NCBI GenBank assembly: GCA_031402225.1
Contig: JANNSD010000080.1
Coordinates: forward strand, 1 to 59,428
DNA from: JAGGAG01 sp031402225
GTDB lineage: Bacteria; Gemmatimonadota; Gemmatimonadetes; Gemmatimonadales; GWC2-71-9
Direction of reading: 5' to 3'
Length of the DNA: 59,428 nucleotides
A program made the position numbers and the translations under genes. The notes under the pieces are model-generated. The model made no database searches. It was not told where the DNA came from and was given only the letters and a program-made list of their open reading frames with translations. How positions within the stretch are numbered: the first letter of the stretch is position 1; every line of letters begins with the position of its first letter. This document shows, piece by piece, positions 41,756 through 50,773 of the stretch.

Positions 41756-42542
41756 GGCCCCGATCGCGGCCGCCTGGGCCCGGCTGCGCGCGGCCCGCCG
41801 GCCCGGCCTCGTCACCTACCTCACCGCCGGGTTTCCCAGCTACGAGGTGAGCCGTGAGGCGCTGCAGGTGGCCGACGGCCTGGCCGACATCCTCGAGGTG
41901 GGCGTGCCTTTCAGCGATCCGCTGGCCGACGGGCCCACCATCCAGCGGAGCACCTTCGCGGCGCTGGAGCAGGGCATGACGCTGCCCCGCACGCTGGAGC
42001 TGGTACAGCACGCGCGCCTGTCGCGACCGGTCGTGATCTTCAGCTATCTCAATCCCATCCTGCGCTATGGCGTCGAGCGCTTCCTTCGGGACGCGGCGAG
42101 CCTCGGCATTGCCGGCCTGCTCCTCACCGACCTCCCCGCCGGCAGCGACCCCGGGATCGAGCAGCAAGTGCAGGAGAGTCCGCTCGACCTGATCCGCCTC
42201 GTGGCACCCACCACGCGCGCGGACCGTCTCGCCCGGTCGGTCGCTGGCGCGCAGGGATTCCTGTACCTGGTCTCCCGCCTGGGCGTCACGGGAGCGAGCG
42301 CCACGCTGTCGGGCGACCTCGAGGCGTCCATCGCCCGGGTGCGCGCGGCCTCGCCACTGCCGATCGCCGTAGGCTTCGGCATCTCGACGCCGGAGCAGGC
42401 GGCGAGGGTCGGCCGGCTTGCCGACGGTGTGGTGGTCGGCAGCGCGCTGGTCGATCGCCTGGCCGCCGACGGGGTGGCCGGCGTGCGAGACCTGCTCTCC
42501 AGCCTGCGCGGCGCCGTCGACCGCACGGAGGCCGCGGCATGA
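41748..42542 (+). CDS. trpA: Tryptophan synthase alpha chain
   Basis: The protein has 264 aa from TTG 41748. Catalytic Glu and Asp are in ILEVGVPFSDPLADGPTIQ; the C-terminal GFGISTPEQA and ADGVVVGSALVD bind phosphate. It releases indole from indoleglycerol phosphate for TrpB. It overlaps both neighbours, so translation is coupled to the HD-GYP gene before it. Confidence 0.97.
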   Translation: MSEAPIAAAWARLRAARRPGLVTYLTAGFPSYEVSREALQVADGLADILEVGVPFSDPLADGPTIQRSTFAALEQGMTLPRTLELVQHARLSRPVVIFSYLNPILRYGVERFLRDAASLGIAGLLLTDLPAGSDPGIEQQVQESPLDLIRLVAPTTRADRLARSVAGAQGFLYLVSRLGVTGASATLSGDLEASIARVRAASPLPIAVGFGISTPEQAARVGRLADGVVVGSALVDRLAADGVAGVRDLLSSLRGAVDRTEAAA

Positions 42543-44620
42543 GCCAGAGCCTCAATCGCGTCATCGATCTCTACGCCCGCTTTCTCGCCGTCGGCGGCAT
42601 GGCACTGGCGGGCGCGGTGCTGCTGACCGACCAGCGCTTCATCAACGCACCAGTGTCCAGCCTGGCGCTGATCGCGGCGGTGACCTTCCTCCGGGCCTAC
42701 CCGGTCCGGCTCAGCAAGTACTCCTACCTCACCCAGGTCGCGGTGCCAGTGCTGGTGGGTGCGCTCGCCGTGGGGCCGTCGTCGGTGGTGCTGGCGCTGC
42801 TGGTGGGCGTCATCGCCGCGGACACGATCTGGCTGCGCAAGTCCCAGCGGGTGGCCGTCATCAATGCGGGCCGCGAGATCATCTCCTTTACCTGCGCCTA
42901 TGGCGTGTACGCCGCCGTGCTGCAGGCCAGCGGCAACCCCGGACTCTCCCTCGACTTCCTCCCGGCCGGTTTCAGCCTGGTCGCGATGTACTTCCTCGCG
43001 TCCCGCGCGCTGTTCTACTTCACCATGCTGGTGCGCGGCAAGCTGGAACAGGTGGAGCAGCTGCTGATCCTGCGCTGGGAAGTGGTGTCGATGCTGCTGT
43101 CGCTGGGCGCCTGTGTCGTGGTGATCGCCGCGCTCCAATCGCTTTCGCCAGCGGGATGGGTGGCGGTCGCCGGCGTGCTCAGCGCCGTCGGCTTGCTGAC
43201 CAAGCGGATCCTCGAGGAAGCGATCGCCGCTGAGGACCTGAACAAGATCCACTTGATGGAATCGGCGATTTCCGGCAACGCGGGGCTGAACGGGTCGTTC
43301 GAGCAGATCGAGCGGCTCGGCTACCGGCTGCTGGACTGGGGCGACTACCGGATCTGCCGCTGGGACGGCGCCGAGGTGACGCTGGCGTACCGGGGACGGA
43401 TCGGCCGCCCGAACCGGGAACGGCTGCTCCCGGAGCTGGCAACGTTCCGCCGCGAGGTGGTCGCCACGGGCCGACCGGTCATGATCCGCGATGCCGGCCG
43501 CGATCCGCGCATCAGCGCGGCCGATCCGGATGTGCAGAGCATCCTGATCTATCCCGTACGCTTCGGTGACGACCTCCTCGGCACGTTCGAGATCGACCAC
43601 TTCAAGCGCAACGCCTACGGCCCCAAGGACCTGTCCGCCGTGAGCACCATTGCCGCGCAGGTGGCGACGGCCATTCATATCGCCGAGCTCCGCCGCCCGC
43701 TGGTGAGCACCGTCGAGCAGATCAGCCAGCAGGTGGCAGCACTCGCGCGGGCCACGGAGTCGCTGCGGACGTCGGCGGCGGCGCTCACCCAGGCGTCGGG
43801 CGCCATCCAGCGCACCGTGGCCGAGCAGGATGCCTTCGTGCGGGGCGGGCTCGATTTGACCGCCGCGCTCGCGCGCGACTCGCAGGCGATGACCGACCAG
43901 GGGGCGGCAGCGGCCAAGACCAGTCGCGCCGCCGCCGAGGTCGCGATGCAGAAGCGCATCGTCATCGGGGACGCCATCTCCCGCCTGGTGAACCTGAAGG
44001 GGTTCGTGGCGGACAGCTCGCACCAGGTGGCGGCACTGGGTGAGGTGACCCGCCGCATCACCGGTTTCATCGGCACCATTCGCGAGATCGCCGATGCCAC
44101 GAACCTCATCGCGCTGAACGCCGCCATCGAGGCCGCCCGCGCGGGCCGCGAGGGCCGCGGCTTTGCCATCGTCGCGGAAGAGGTGCGCAACCTGGCCGCC
44201 CAGAGCCTGCATGCCGCCCGGGAAGCCGGCAACCTCGTGAGCGAGATCGGGGCGCAAGTGGAGAGCGTCACCAGCCAGATGCGCCGGGGCGAGGAGATTG
44301 TGGGCGGCGTCGAGGACTTGAGCACCGATGCCGCGACCGCCCTGGACGCGATCAGCCGCGCCACCAGCGAGGCGGGCGAACACGCCAGCCTCATCGCGGA
44401 GACGGCGACGCAGCAGCGGCGCCAGGTGGATACGCTGTCCGGGCAGATCGAGCGTGTCGCCATGGTGGCCCGGCGGGCGCGGGACGAGTCCAAAGCGCTG
44501 TCGGAACAGGCCACGAACGCGGCGCGCGGCCAGGCCGACCTGGAGGGCGCCATCCGCGAGCTGGGTGAGGTCGCGACCGAGCTGCAACGGATCGCGCGGC
44601 ACTTCGCCGTCGACCAGTGA
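42539..44620 (+). CDS. Membrane GAF methyl-accepting chemotaxis-type transducer
   Basis: The protein has 693 aa. Residues 1-230 have about seven hydrophobic segments with no periplasmic sensor loop. Residues about 250-385 are a GAF domain (LLDWGDYRICRWDG, LIYPVRFGDDLLGTFEIDHF). The C-terminal coiled coil carries the MCP signalling tip near 515-558 (IADATNLIALNAAIEAARAG, then FAIVAEEVRNLAAQS). No CheB/CheR tether pentapeptide is seen at the end. It may signal to a histidine kinase or a non-motility pathway. It lies between trpA and folK with 4-bp overlaps. Confidence 0.88.
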   Translation: MSQSLNRVIDLYARFLAVGGMALAGAVLLTDQRFINAPVSSLALIAAVTFLRAYPVRLSKYSYLTQVAVPVLVGALAVGPSSVVLALLVGVIAADTIWLRKSQRVAVINAGREIISFTCAYGVYAAVLQASGNPGLSLDFLPAGFSLVAMYFLASRALFYFTMLVRGKLEQVEQLLILRWEVVSMLLSLGACVVVIAALQSLSPAGWVAVAGVLSAVGLLTKRILEEAIAAEDLNKIHLMESAISGNAGLNGSFEQIERLGYRLLDWGDYRICRWDGAEVTLAYRGRIGRPNRERLLPELATFRREVVATGRPVMIRDAGRDPRISAADPDVQSILIYPVRFGDDLLGTFEIDHFKRNAYGPKDLSAVSTIAAQVATAIHIAELRRPLVSTVEQISQQVAALARATESLRTSAAALTQASGAIQRTVAEQDAFVRGGLDLTAALARDSQAMTDQGAAAAKTSRAAAEVAMQKRIVIGDAISRLVNLKGFVADSSHQVAALGEVTRRITGFIGTIREIADATNLIALNAAIEAARAGREGRGFAIVAEEVRNLAAQSLHAAREAGNLVSEIGAQVESVTSQMRRGEEIVGGVEDLSTDAATALDAISRATSEAGEHASLIAETATQQRRQVDTLSGQIERVAMVARRARDESKALSEQATNAARGQADLEGAIRELGEVATELQRIARHFAVDQ

Positions 44621-45042
44621 GCGCCGCCGGCCGGGCGCGCGTGTACGTCGCGCTCGGCAGCAACCTGGGCGACCGGGCGGGCTATCTTGCCGCGGCGTGC
44701 GTGGCGCTGGGCGAGCTTCCCGGAACCCGCGTCCTCCGGGCATCCGGGCTCGACGAAACGGAGCCCCTGGGCGACGTGGACCAGCCGGTATACCTGAACC
44801 AGATGCTGCTGCTGGAAACCACGATGCCGCCGCGCGACCTCATGCACGCAGGCCAGGCCATCGAGGAAGCCAACGGCCGGGTGCGCCTGGCGCACTGGGG
44901 CTCGCGCACACTCGACATCGATATCGTCCGCTATGGCGACCTTGCGCTGGCGGAGCCCGACCTCGTCCTGCCGCATCCGGGACTTGCCCTGCGCGAGTTC
45001 TGGCGGCGCGAAATTGCGGAGCTCGAAAGCCATGACCGCTGA
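44617..45042 (+). CDS. folK: Hydroxymethyldihydropterin pyrophosphokinase
   Basis: The protein has 141 aa. HPPK landmarks are VYVALGSNLGDR (9-20), VYLNQMLLLET and the signature HWGSRTLDIDIVRYGD near 92-107 (metal-binding Asp pair). It transfers pyrophosphate from ATP in folate synthesis. It overlaps panB by 11 bp; the folate-pantothenate link (panB uses methylene-THF) gives the grouping a metabolic logic. Confidence 0.95.
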   Translation: MSAAGRARVYVALGSNLGDRAGYLAAACVALGELPGTRVLRASGLDETEPLGDVDQPVYLNQMLLLETTMPPRDLMHAGQAIEEANGRVRLAHWGSRTLDIDIVRYGDLALAEPDLVLPHPGLALREFWRREIAELESHDR

Positions 45043-45844
45043 GACCCGACCGCGCAGCATGCTCGACCTGGTGGCGCTCAAGCACGCCGCCCGCCCTATC
45101 GTCATGGTCACCTGCTACGACGCCACCTTCGCGCGGCTGCTCGATGCGGCCGGCGTGGACGTGCTGCTCGTGGGCGACTCAGTGAATACGGTCGTGGGGG
45201 GGCACGCCACAACGCTCAGCGCCACGCTGCCGCAGATGCTGTACCACGCTGCCGCGGTGCGCCGCGGGGCGCCCACCGTGCCGATCATCGTGGACCTGCC
45301 GTTTCTCACGTACCAGGTGAGCGTGGAGGAAGCCATCCGCAATGCCGGTCGCGTGCTGGCAGAAACCGGCGCCAATGCGGTGAAGCTCGAGGGTGGAGCG
45401 GCGATGGCGTCCACGGTGCGCGCGCTCGTCGATCGAGGCATCCCGGTGGTCGGGCACCTCGGCCTGCTGCCGCAGTCGGTGCAGGTGTCGGGTGGATACC
45501 GGGTGCAGGGACGCGGGGCGTCGGCGGCTGAGCAGATGCTGCTCGACGCGAAGATGCTCGAGGAGGCGGGCGCGAGCATGCTGGTGCTCGAGCTGGTGCC
45601 GGCGGTGCTGGCGAAGCGCGTGACCCAGGCGGTGCGCATCCCGACGATCGGCATCGGCGCCGGGGCGGACTGCGATGGCCAGGTGCTGGTGCTCTACGAC
45701 CTGCTGGGCCTCGACGATCGTTTCAATCCGCGGTTCCTGCGTAAGTATGCCAGCCTCGCTGGCGCGGTCACGACCGCCGTCGCGGCGTTCGGCGCGGAGG
45801 TGCGGGCGCGGAAGTATCCCGGCCGGGAACACAGCTTCGAGTGA
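45032..45844 (+). CDS. panB: 3-methyl-2-oxobutanoate hydroxymethyltransferase
   Basis: The protein has 270 aa from ATG 45032 (MTAETRPRSMLDL). Landmarks are MVTCYDATFARL, LLVGDSVNTVVGGHATTL (metal Asp), VKLEGG, and VGHLGLLPQSV; the C-terminus is PTIGIGAGADCDGQVLVLYD. It makes ketopantoate from ketoisovalerate. panC follows after 25 bp. Confidence 0.97.
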   Translation: MTAETRPRSMLDLVALKHAARPIVMVTCYDATFARLLDAAGVDVLLVGDSVNTVVGGHATTLSATLPQMLYHAAAVRRGAPTVPIIVDLPFLTYQVSVEEAIRNAGRVLAETGANAVKLEGGAAMASTVRALVDRGIPVVGHLGLLPQSVQVSGGYRVQGRGASAAEQMLLDAKMLEEAGASMLVLELVPAVLAKRVTQAVRIPTIGIGAGADCDGQVLVLYDLLGLDDRFNPRFLRKYASLAGAVTTAVAAFGAEVRARKYPGREHSFE

Positions 45845-45869
45845 CCCGCCGGGATCCATCCCTCCTGCC

Positions 45870-46721
45870 ATGATCGAACTCAGCACCATTCCCGAGCTCA
45901 AGGCCTGGGTCAGCGACGCCCGCGCACGTGGCCAGCGCATCGGTCTCGTTCCCACCATGGGAGCGTTGCACCAGGGGCACCTGGCCCTGGTGGATGCCGC
46001 GCGGGCCGGCAGCGACGTTGTCGTCATGAGCATTTTCGTCAACCCGGCGCAGTTTGGCCCGGGCGAGGACCTGAGCCGGTACCCGCGCGATCTTGCGCGC
46101 GACCGCGAATTGGCGGCGGGGCGGGGGGTGGACCTCCTCTTCGTGCCGCCGGTCGAGGCGATGTACCCGGCTGGCGCCGAGGTGCGAGTGGCCCCCGGCA
46201 CTGTGGCCCGGCGGTGGGAGGGCGAGTTCCGGCCCGGACACTTCGCTGGCGTGCTCACCATCGTGGCAAAGCTCTTTCACTTGGCGGAGCCGAGTCGAGC
46301 CTGGTTCGGCCAGAAGGATTTCCAGCAGGCGACACTCATCCGGCAAATGGTTCGCGACCTGGATTTCCCGTTGTCCGTCGACGTCGTTCGCACGGTGCGC
46401 GAGCCCGATGGACTGGCCCTCAGCAGCAGGAACGCGTTCCTCTCCCCGGCCGACCGCGCGCAGGCTCCTGGACTGAGTCGGGCGCTCGGTGCGGCGGCGG
46501 CGGCGTTTGCGAGCGGGGAGCATGGCGCGGCGGCACTGGAGCGCGTCATGCGCGGGGGGCTCGCCGTCCATCCCGGCGTCGAGGTCGAGTATATTGCGGT
46601 AGCGGATCCCCGGACGCTGGAGCCGGTTGTCACTGCCGGTGGCGACACGGTCGTGCTCGTCGCGGCGCGGGTCGGGTCCACGCGGTTGATCGACAACGTG
46701 ATCCTGAGCGAGGGACTCTGA
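45870..46721 (+). CDS. panC: Pantothenate synthetase
   Basis: The protein has 283 aa from ATG 45870. ATP-binding motif VPTMGALHQGHLALV lies at about 27-41, then SIFVNPAQFGPGEDLSRYPR, FGQKDFQQ and LALSSRNAFLS (KMSKS-like loop). It joins pantoate and beta-alanine; the latter comes from PanD encoded next, one base downstream. Confidence 0.97.
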   Translation: MIELSTIPELKAWVSDARARGQRIGLVPTMGALHQGHLALVDAARAGSDVVVMSIFVNPAQFGPGEDLSRYPRDLARDRELAAGRGVDLLFVPPVEAMYPAGAEVRVAPGTVARRWEGEFRPGHFAGVLTIVAKLFHLAEPSRAWFGQKDFQQATLIRQMVRDLDFPLSVDVVRTVREPDGLALSSRNAFLSPADRAQAPGLSRALGAAAAAFASGEHGAAALERVMRGGLAVHPGVEVEYIAVADPRTLEPVVTAGGDTVVLVAARVGSTRLIDNVILSEGL

Positions 46722-46722
46722 C

Positions 46723-47094
46723 ATGCAGCGGCATCTCATGAAGTCGAAGATTCACCGGGCCACGGTCACGTCGGCGGACCTGCACTACGAGGGGTCGCTC
46801 ACGGTCGACGAAGACTTGCTGGACGCTGCCGACCTGGTAACGTACGAGGAAATCCAGGTCGTGAACGTGAACAACGGTGCCCGGTTCTCCACGTATGTCA
46901 TTCCGGGGCCGCGGGGTTCCGGCGTCATCCAGCTCAATGGCGCTGCCGCCCGGCTGGGCATGCCCGGCGACCTGGTGATCCTCATCTCCTACGCCCTCTT
47001 CGACGCGAAGGAAGCGGAGCGGCACAGTCCGCGGGTCGTGTTCGTCGACGCCAGCAATCGCATCGTGCGTCCGCCGCTTCGCGCGCAGGGCTGA
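46723..47094 (+). CDS. panD: Aspartate 1-decarboxylase
   Basis: The protein has 123 aa, the usual length. The self-processing site is G24-S25 (HYEGSLTVD), which forms the pyruvoyl cofactor. NVNNGARFSTYVI and LNGAAARLGMPGDLVIL are conserved. It makes beta-alanine for PanC. panB-panC-panD is complete here; panE is not in the window. Confidence 0.97.
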   Translation: MQRHLMKSKIHRATVTSADLHYEGSLTVDEDLLDAADLVTYEEIQVVNVNNGARFSTYVIPGPRGSGVIQLNGAAARLGMPGDLVILISYALFDAKEAERHSPRVVFVDASNRIVRPPLRAQG

Positions 47095-47104
47095 TCCCGG
47101 CCCG

Positions 47105-47689
47105 GTGTCCCGCCCCGCACGCCCGACGCCGCCTTCACTCCGGCCCACCATTCCGCAGTGGGCCGCGATGTCACCTGAGCGACTTGAACACACCATCCGC
47201 GTCGCCGAGCTGGTCTCGGAGTGGGCTGACGCCATGCTGATCCACGACAGCGAGCGGAACCGGTGGCTGCGAGCCACCTGGCTGCATGATGCCCTGCGCG
47301 ACGCATCGCCCGGTGTCCTCGAGCAATGGGCATCCTCCACGCCTGGTCCCGTAGAATTGAAGCATGGCCCGGCCAGCGCGGCCCGGGCCAAGGCAGAGGG
47401 CGAGATCGATCGCGGTGTCCTCGATGCCGTGCGGTATCACTCGCTGGGCCTCGCCGAGTGGGACATGGTGGGGCGGGTGCTGTACTGCGCCGACTATCTG
47501 GAGCCCGGTCGCGAGTTCCTGCGCGACGAGCGGGCGGCACTCGCCGCCCGCCTGCCAACCGACATGAGCGGCGTCATCCGTGAGGTGGCGCGCGCGCGCA
47601 TCGCCCACTCCATCAGCGCTGGCTGGACCCTCCCCGAGCCTACCGTCCGATTCTGGAACAGCCTCGTCACATCACGCACCGCGTCCTGA
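47105..47689 (+). CDS. YqeK-type HD hydrolase
   Basis: The protein has 194 aa from GTG 47105. Metal-binding HD residues are EHTIRVAELVSEWA, WLHDALRD, VRYHSLG and CADYLEPGR, which match the YqeK pattern (predicted symmetrical Ap4A hydrolase). A Pro-rich start (residues 1-20) is unusual. In many bacteria yqeK is followed by a LytR-type gene; here a LytR_C-domain gene follows directly. Confidence 0.83.
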   Translation: MSRPARPTPPSLRPTIPQWAAMSPERLEHTIRVAELVSEWADAMLIHDSERNRWLRATWLHDALRDASPGVLEQWASSTPGPVELKHGPASAARAKAEGEIDRGVLDAVRYHSLGLAEWDMVGRVLYCADYLEPGREFLRDERAALAARLPTDMSGVIREVARARIAHSISAGWTLPEPTVRFWNSLVTSRTAS

Positions 47690-48087
47690 AGGTCGCCGCG
47701 GCACTGCTGCTCGCGGCGGGCGCTGTCGCGGTGATCTCTTATGTCGGCACCCGGCCTGAAATGGTCGCGGGGCACGCGTTTGCCGTGCCGCCCGGCGCGG
47801 ATAGGGTGCTGGTTGAGGTGCTGAACGGAACGGAAACGTCTGGGCTGGCGCGGATGGGCGCCCGCGAACTGCGGAAGGCGGGGTTCGACGTGGTCTACCT
47901 CGCCACCGCGCCCGCCGCGGAGTCCACCATGGTGCTGGTGCGACGGGGCGACGTGGCGGCGGGCGAGCGGGTGCGGAAGGCGCTCGGGCTGGGCAAGCTG
48001 AAGACGGTGCGCGACTCAACCCGGCATGTGGATGTGACGGTCATCCTCGGCCCGGACTTCAGGGGCCCGGACGAGATTCACCCATAG
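47686..48087 (+). CDS. LytR_C-domain envelope protein
   Basis: The first usual start (GTG 47731) would cut off part of the hydrophobic N-terminus. CTG 47686, overlapping the yqeK stop (CTGA), gives KVAAALLLAAGAVAVISYVG, a good membrane anchor, and about 133 aa. Residues about 45-130 match the LytR C-terminal domain (VLVEVLNGTETSGLARMGA, LRKAGFDVVYL, VILGPDF). The LCP catalytic domain is absent. It is probably a periplasm-facing anchored protein. It is the last gene of the 36011-48087 run. Confidence 0.7.
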   Translation: MKVAAALLLAAGAVAVISYVGTRPEMVAGHAFAVPPGADRVLVEVLNGTETSGLARMGARELRKAGFDVVYLATAPAAESTMVLVRRGDVAAGERVRKALGLGKLKTVRDSTRHVDVTVILGPDFRGPDEIHP

Positions 48088-48100
48088 CGCTGGCGGACAA

Positions 48101-48541
48101 CTACCGGCGGCTGATCAGCAGCACGCCAGCAATGACCAGCAATCCGCCGCACAGCCGGGCGGGTGTGAGGGGCTGCTGGGAGAATCCGGCCCAGCCGCGG
48201 GTGTCGAGCAGCAGTGACGTGGACATCTGTCCGGCAACGGTTGCGGCAATCAGCGCGGCCGCACCCAGCCTCGGCGCGAGAACCACCGCCGCGGCAATGT
48301 AGACGGCACCGAGGAGCCCCCCGGTCCACTGCCACCACGGAATCTGGGTCAGCGCCGCTGATGCAGGGGGGCGGACCCGCAGCCCGATGGCCAGGACCAT
48401 GAGTGCCACGGTGCCGACGGCGAACGAGGCGAGCGAAACAAGGATCGGGTGCCCCAGCCCGGTGCGGAGTTGTGCGTTGACGCCGGCCTGCACGGGAAGC
48501 AACATGCCGATGAGGAAGGCAACGCAGACGAGGATCAGCAT
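48101..48541 (-). CDS. YdcZ (DUF606) family DMT transporter
   Basis: The protein has 146 aa with five hydrophobic helices. The family pattern is visible: LLPVQAGVNAQLRTGLGHP (15-33), WWQWTGGLLGAVYIAAAVVL and a terminal LCGGLLVIAGVLLISRR. It is a half-size drug/metabolite-type transporter that probably dimerises. It converges on the LytR_C gene with 13 bp between and no clear terminator. RidA lies upstream by 18 bp. Confidence 0.85.
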   Translation of the reverse strand: MLILVCVAFLIGMLLPVQAGVNAQLRTGLGHPILVSLASFAVGTVALMVLAIGLRVRPPASAALTQIPWWQWTGGLLGAVYIAAAVVLAPRLGAAALIAATVAGQMSTSLLLDTRGWAGFSQQPLTPARLCGGLLVIAGVLLISRR

Positions 48542-48559
48542 TGTGGCCTCACGGGATGC

Positions 48560-49030
48560 CTACCTGGCCGGCAGTGCTACGATCGCTTCAACCTCGACGA
48601 GAAATTCGTCGCGGAAAAGGCGCCGGACTTCAACGGTGGTGCTTGCCGGGGGCGCGGTGGCATTGACGTAGCGATCGCGCACGTCGCGGAAGGCCTGCGC
48701 CTGGGCCATGCTCGTGACGTAACTGTTGAGCTTGATCACGTCGTTGAACGTGGCTCCCACCGCCGCGAGCGCGACCTTCAGGTTCTCGAACACCTGGGTC
48801 GTTTGGATCATCATCGTGCTCCCGACGACCTTGCCGGCGCTATCGAGCGCCACTTGCCCGGAGATGATCACCAGACGCGTGCCCGCCGGCACGTCGACCA
48901 CGTGCGTGTAACCCCTCGGGGTCGCGAGTCCAGGCGGGTTGATGAACGCCGGTGCGGACTGGGCGGCGAGCGGCGTTACCGTGACGACGCACAGGCCCAT
49001 GATGATCGACTGGAGCACGCTGAGGTTCAT
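48560..49030 (-). CDS. Exported RidA-family protein lacking the key arginine
   Basis: The protein has 156 aa from ATG 49030. A signal peptide (1-24, ending PLAAQ) makes it periplasmic, while classic RidA is cytosolic. The RidA core is VIISGQVALDSAGKVVG, then TQVFENLKVALAAVGA and FLVEVEAIVAL. At the position of E. coli Arg105 (PARSCVEV) it reads PASTTVEV, so the imine-deaminase arginine is missing. This places it with the Rid4-7-like groups of unknown role. Confidence 0.85.
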   Translation of the reverse strand: MNLSVLQSIIMGLCVVTVTPLAAQSAPAFINPPGLATPRGYTHVVDVPAGTRLVIISGQVALDSAGKVVGSTMMIQTTQVFENLKVALAAVGATFNDVIKLNSYVTSMAQAQAFRDVRDRYVNATAPPASTTVEVRRLFRDEFLVEVEAIVALPAR

Positions 49031-49077
49031 CGACTGATCCGGTTGCAGGGTTGTTCCGTGGTGCTGCCCGCGACGCA

Positions 49078-50703
49078 TTACGCGAACTTCGATTGAACAA
49101 TCGCCAGGATGCCTGCCTCGCGCTCGGATGCCGCACGTTCGAGCTTCGCCCCCGCGATGAGGATTTCCTCCAGTGCCACCTTGTCCGTGACGCCACTGGC
49201 GTTGGTCTGGACGTTGAGCCACGCTCCGCGGACGGCGGCGCGAGCACAGAGCGCGCCGACACCGGCGTCCGAGGCCGACGCAGGGTTGCCGTGCTCGGCC
49301 ATCGCCGCCAGCAGGTCGAAGGCCTCGAACGCGGCCTGCATAACCTGCCACGGCACCTGCAGCGCCCCGAGGTTGGCAGCCGCCAGCGCCGCGGCCCGGG
49401 CAGACGCCTCCTCGGTGGTGGCCTTGGGCATGGCCAGCGCCGCCATGACCCCTTCGAAGGCGATGGTGTCCTGGTCGACGAGGCGAAGCAGATCGTCCTT
49501 GATCCGCTGCCCGCGTTCGGCCCACTGGGAGAATTCTTCCCATCGTTCGTCCCACCCGCGCTTGTGCGCGGCGAGGTTGGCCACCATGGTGCCGAGTGCG
49601 GCGCCGAGCGCACCGAGCAGGGCCGCCACTGAGCCGCCGCCGGGCGCGGCCGACTCAGCGGCGGTCTCATCGACAAACCCCTGGACCGTCATGCGGACGA
49701 GGCGGCCGCCCGCCGGGCCCCGCAGCCGGTATTCGATGATCCGTTCGTCGGGGTTGAACGGGCCTGCCTCGTTGAGCCCCATGGAACGAATGGCCGTCCG
49801 GACCAGCTCGTGGTCCGACACCCCGAGCGAACGCTGTTGCTTCCGGAGGAAGTGGCGACCGGCGTCGAGCATCGTTTGCAGCGGCACCAGGCCAACGAGC
49901 TCCGATCCGGTCACGCGCACGCCTCTTGCTTCGGCCGACCGGCAGACCTCATCGAACGCCACGTGAAGCGGCGTCGCCGCCACATCGGTGAGGTTCATCG
50001 AAACCTGCGCGAGCCCGTACTCGGCGATGTACCACCCGATCGCCTTGACCGCCTTGAGCGTGCCCGGTGCACCCGGCCGCCCGGCCTCGCGCACGTCGAA
50101 CGCGATGGCGTTCGCGCGGCGGGTGGAGGTGGTGTTGAGGTTCACGTTGAACGCCACGAGGAAATCGCGGGCGCCGATGACGGTGGCGCCACTCTTCGGG
50201 TTGAACGCAGCCGGACCGAAATCGGGCTTCCAGGCGGAGTCGGCCATCTTCGCGGCCAGTCCCTCGTATTCACCGGCCCGGATGGTGGCCAGGTTCTTCC
50301 GCGCCGGGTTGGGCTGGGCCGCCTCGTACAGGTAGACCGGAACGCCGAGTTCCCGGCCCACCCGCTCGGCGAGCCGGCGCGCGAACGCGGCCGCCTCGTC
50401 CATCGAGATGCCGCTGATGGGTACGAGGGGGCAGACATCGGTGGCGCCCATGCGGGGGTGTTCCCCGGAGTGGTGCCGCATGTCGATCAGCTCGGTGGCC
50501 TTGGCGATTCCGCGGAAGGCCGCCTCGACGACGGCCTCAGGAGTCCCCGCGAGTGTGACCACGGTCCGGTTGGTGGCCTGGCCGGCATCCACATGAAGCA
50601 GGGTAGCGCCGTCCGCCGACTCGATAGCCGAGGTGATCTGGCGGATGACGTCGGGGTCGCGTCCCTCGCTGAAGTTGGGCACGCATTCAATGAGCGCAGT
50701 CAT
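49078..50703 (-). CDS. ftcD: Bifunctional formiminotransferase-cyclodeaminase
   Basis: The protein has 541 aa. The N-terminal formiminotransferase starts IECVPNFSEGRDPDVI, with HPRMGATDVCPLVPI and the active-site His region near 79-100; residues 1-330 cover this part. The cyclodeaminase follows from about 335 (FVDETAAESAAPGGGSVAAL, then NPASASDAGVGAL). It moves the formimino group from formiminoglutamate to THF and deaminates it, in histidine breakdown and one-carbon metabolism. No hut genes are near. Confidence 0.94.
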   Translation of the reverse strand: MTALIECVPNFSEGRDPDVIRQITSAIESADGATLLHVDAGQATNRTVVTLAGTPEAVVEAAFRGIAKATELIDMRHHSGEHPRMGATDVCPLVPISGISMDEAAAFARRLAERVGRELGVPVYLYEAAQPNPARKNLATIRAGEYEGLAAKMADSAWKPDFGPAAFNPKSGATVIGARDFLVAFNVNLNTTSTRRANAIAFDVREAGRPGAPGTLKAVKAIGWYIAEYGLAQVSMNLTDVAATPLHVAFDEVCRSAEARGVRVTGSELVGLVPLQTMLDAGRHFLRKQQRSLGVSDHELVRTAIRSMGLNEAGPFNPDERIIEYRLRGPAGGRLVRMTVQGFVDETAAESAAPGGGSVAALLGALGAALGTMVANLAAHKRGWDERWEEFSQWAERGQRIKDDLLRLVDQDTIAFEGVMAALAMPKATTEEASARAAALAAANLGALQVPWQVMQAAFEAFDLLAAMAEHGNPASASDAGVGALCARAAVRGAWLNVQTNASGVTDKVALEEILIAGAKLERAASEREAGILAIVQSKFA

Positions 50704-50773
50704 TTCGATCCCGGTTGACGGTCGGGAAGTAACTTACCGCCGAAGACCGAACTTGCGGAGGAGGAGTGCGGCA

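Noticed and set aside
42065..44743. 892-codon open frame on the minus strand
   Set aside because: Antisense to trpA and the GAF-MCP gene. The His/Arg/Gly-rich translation is typical of shadow frames.
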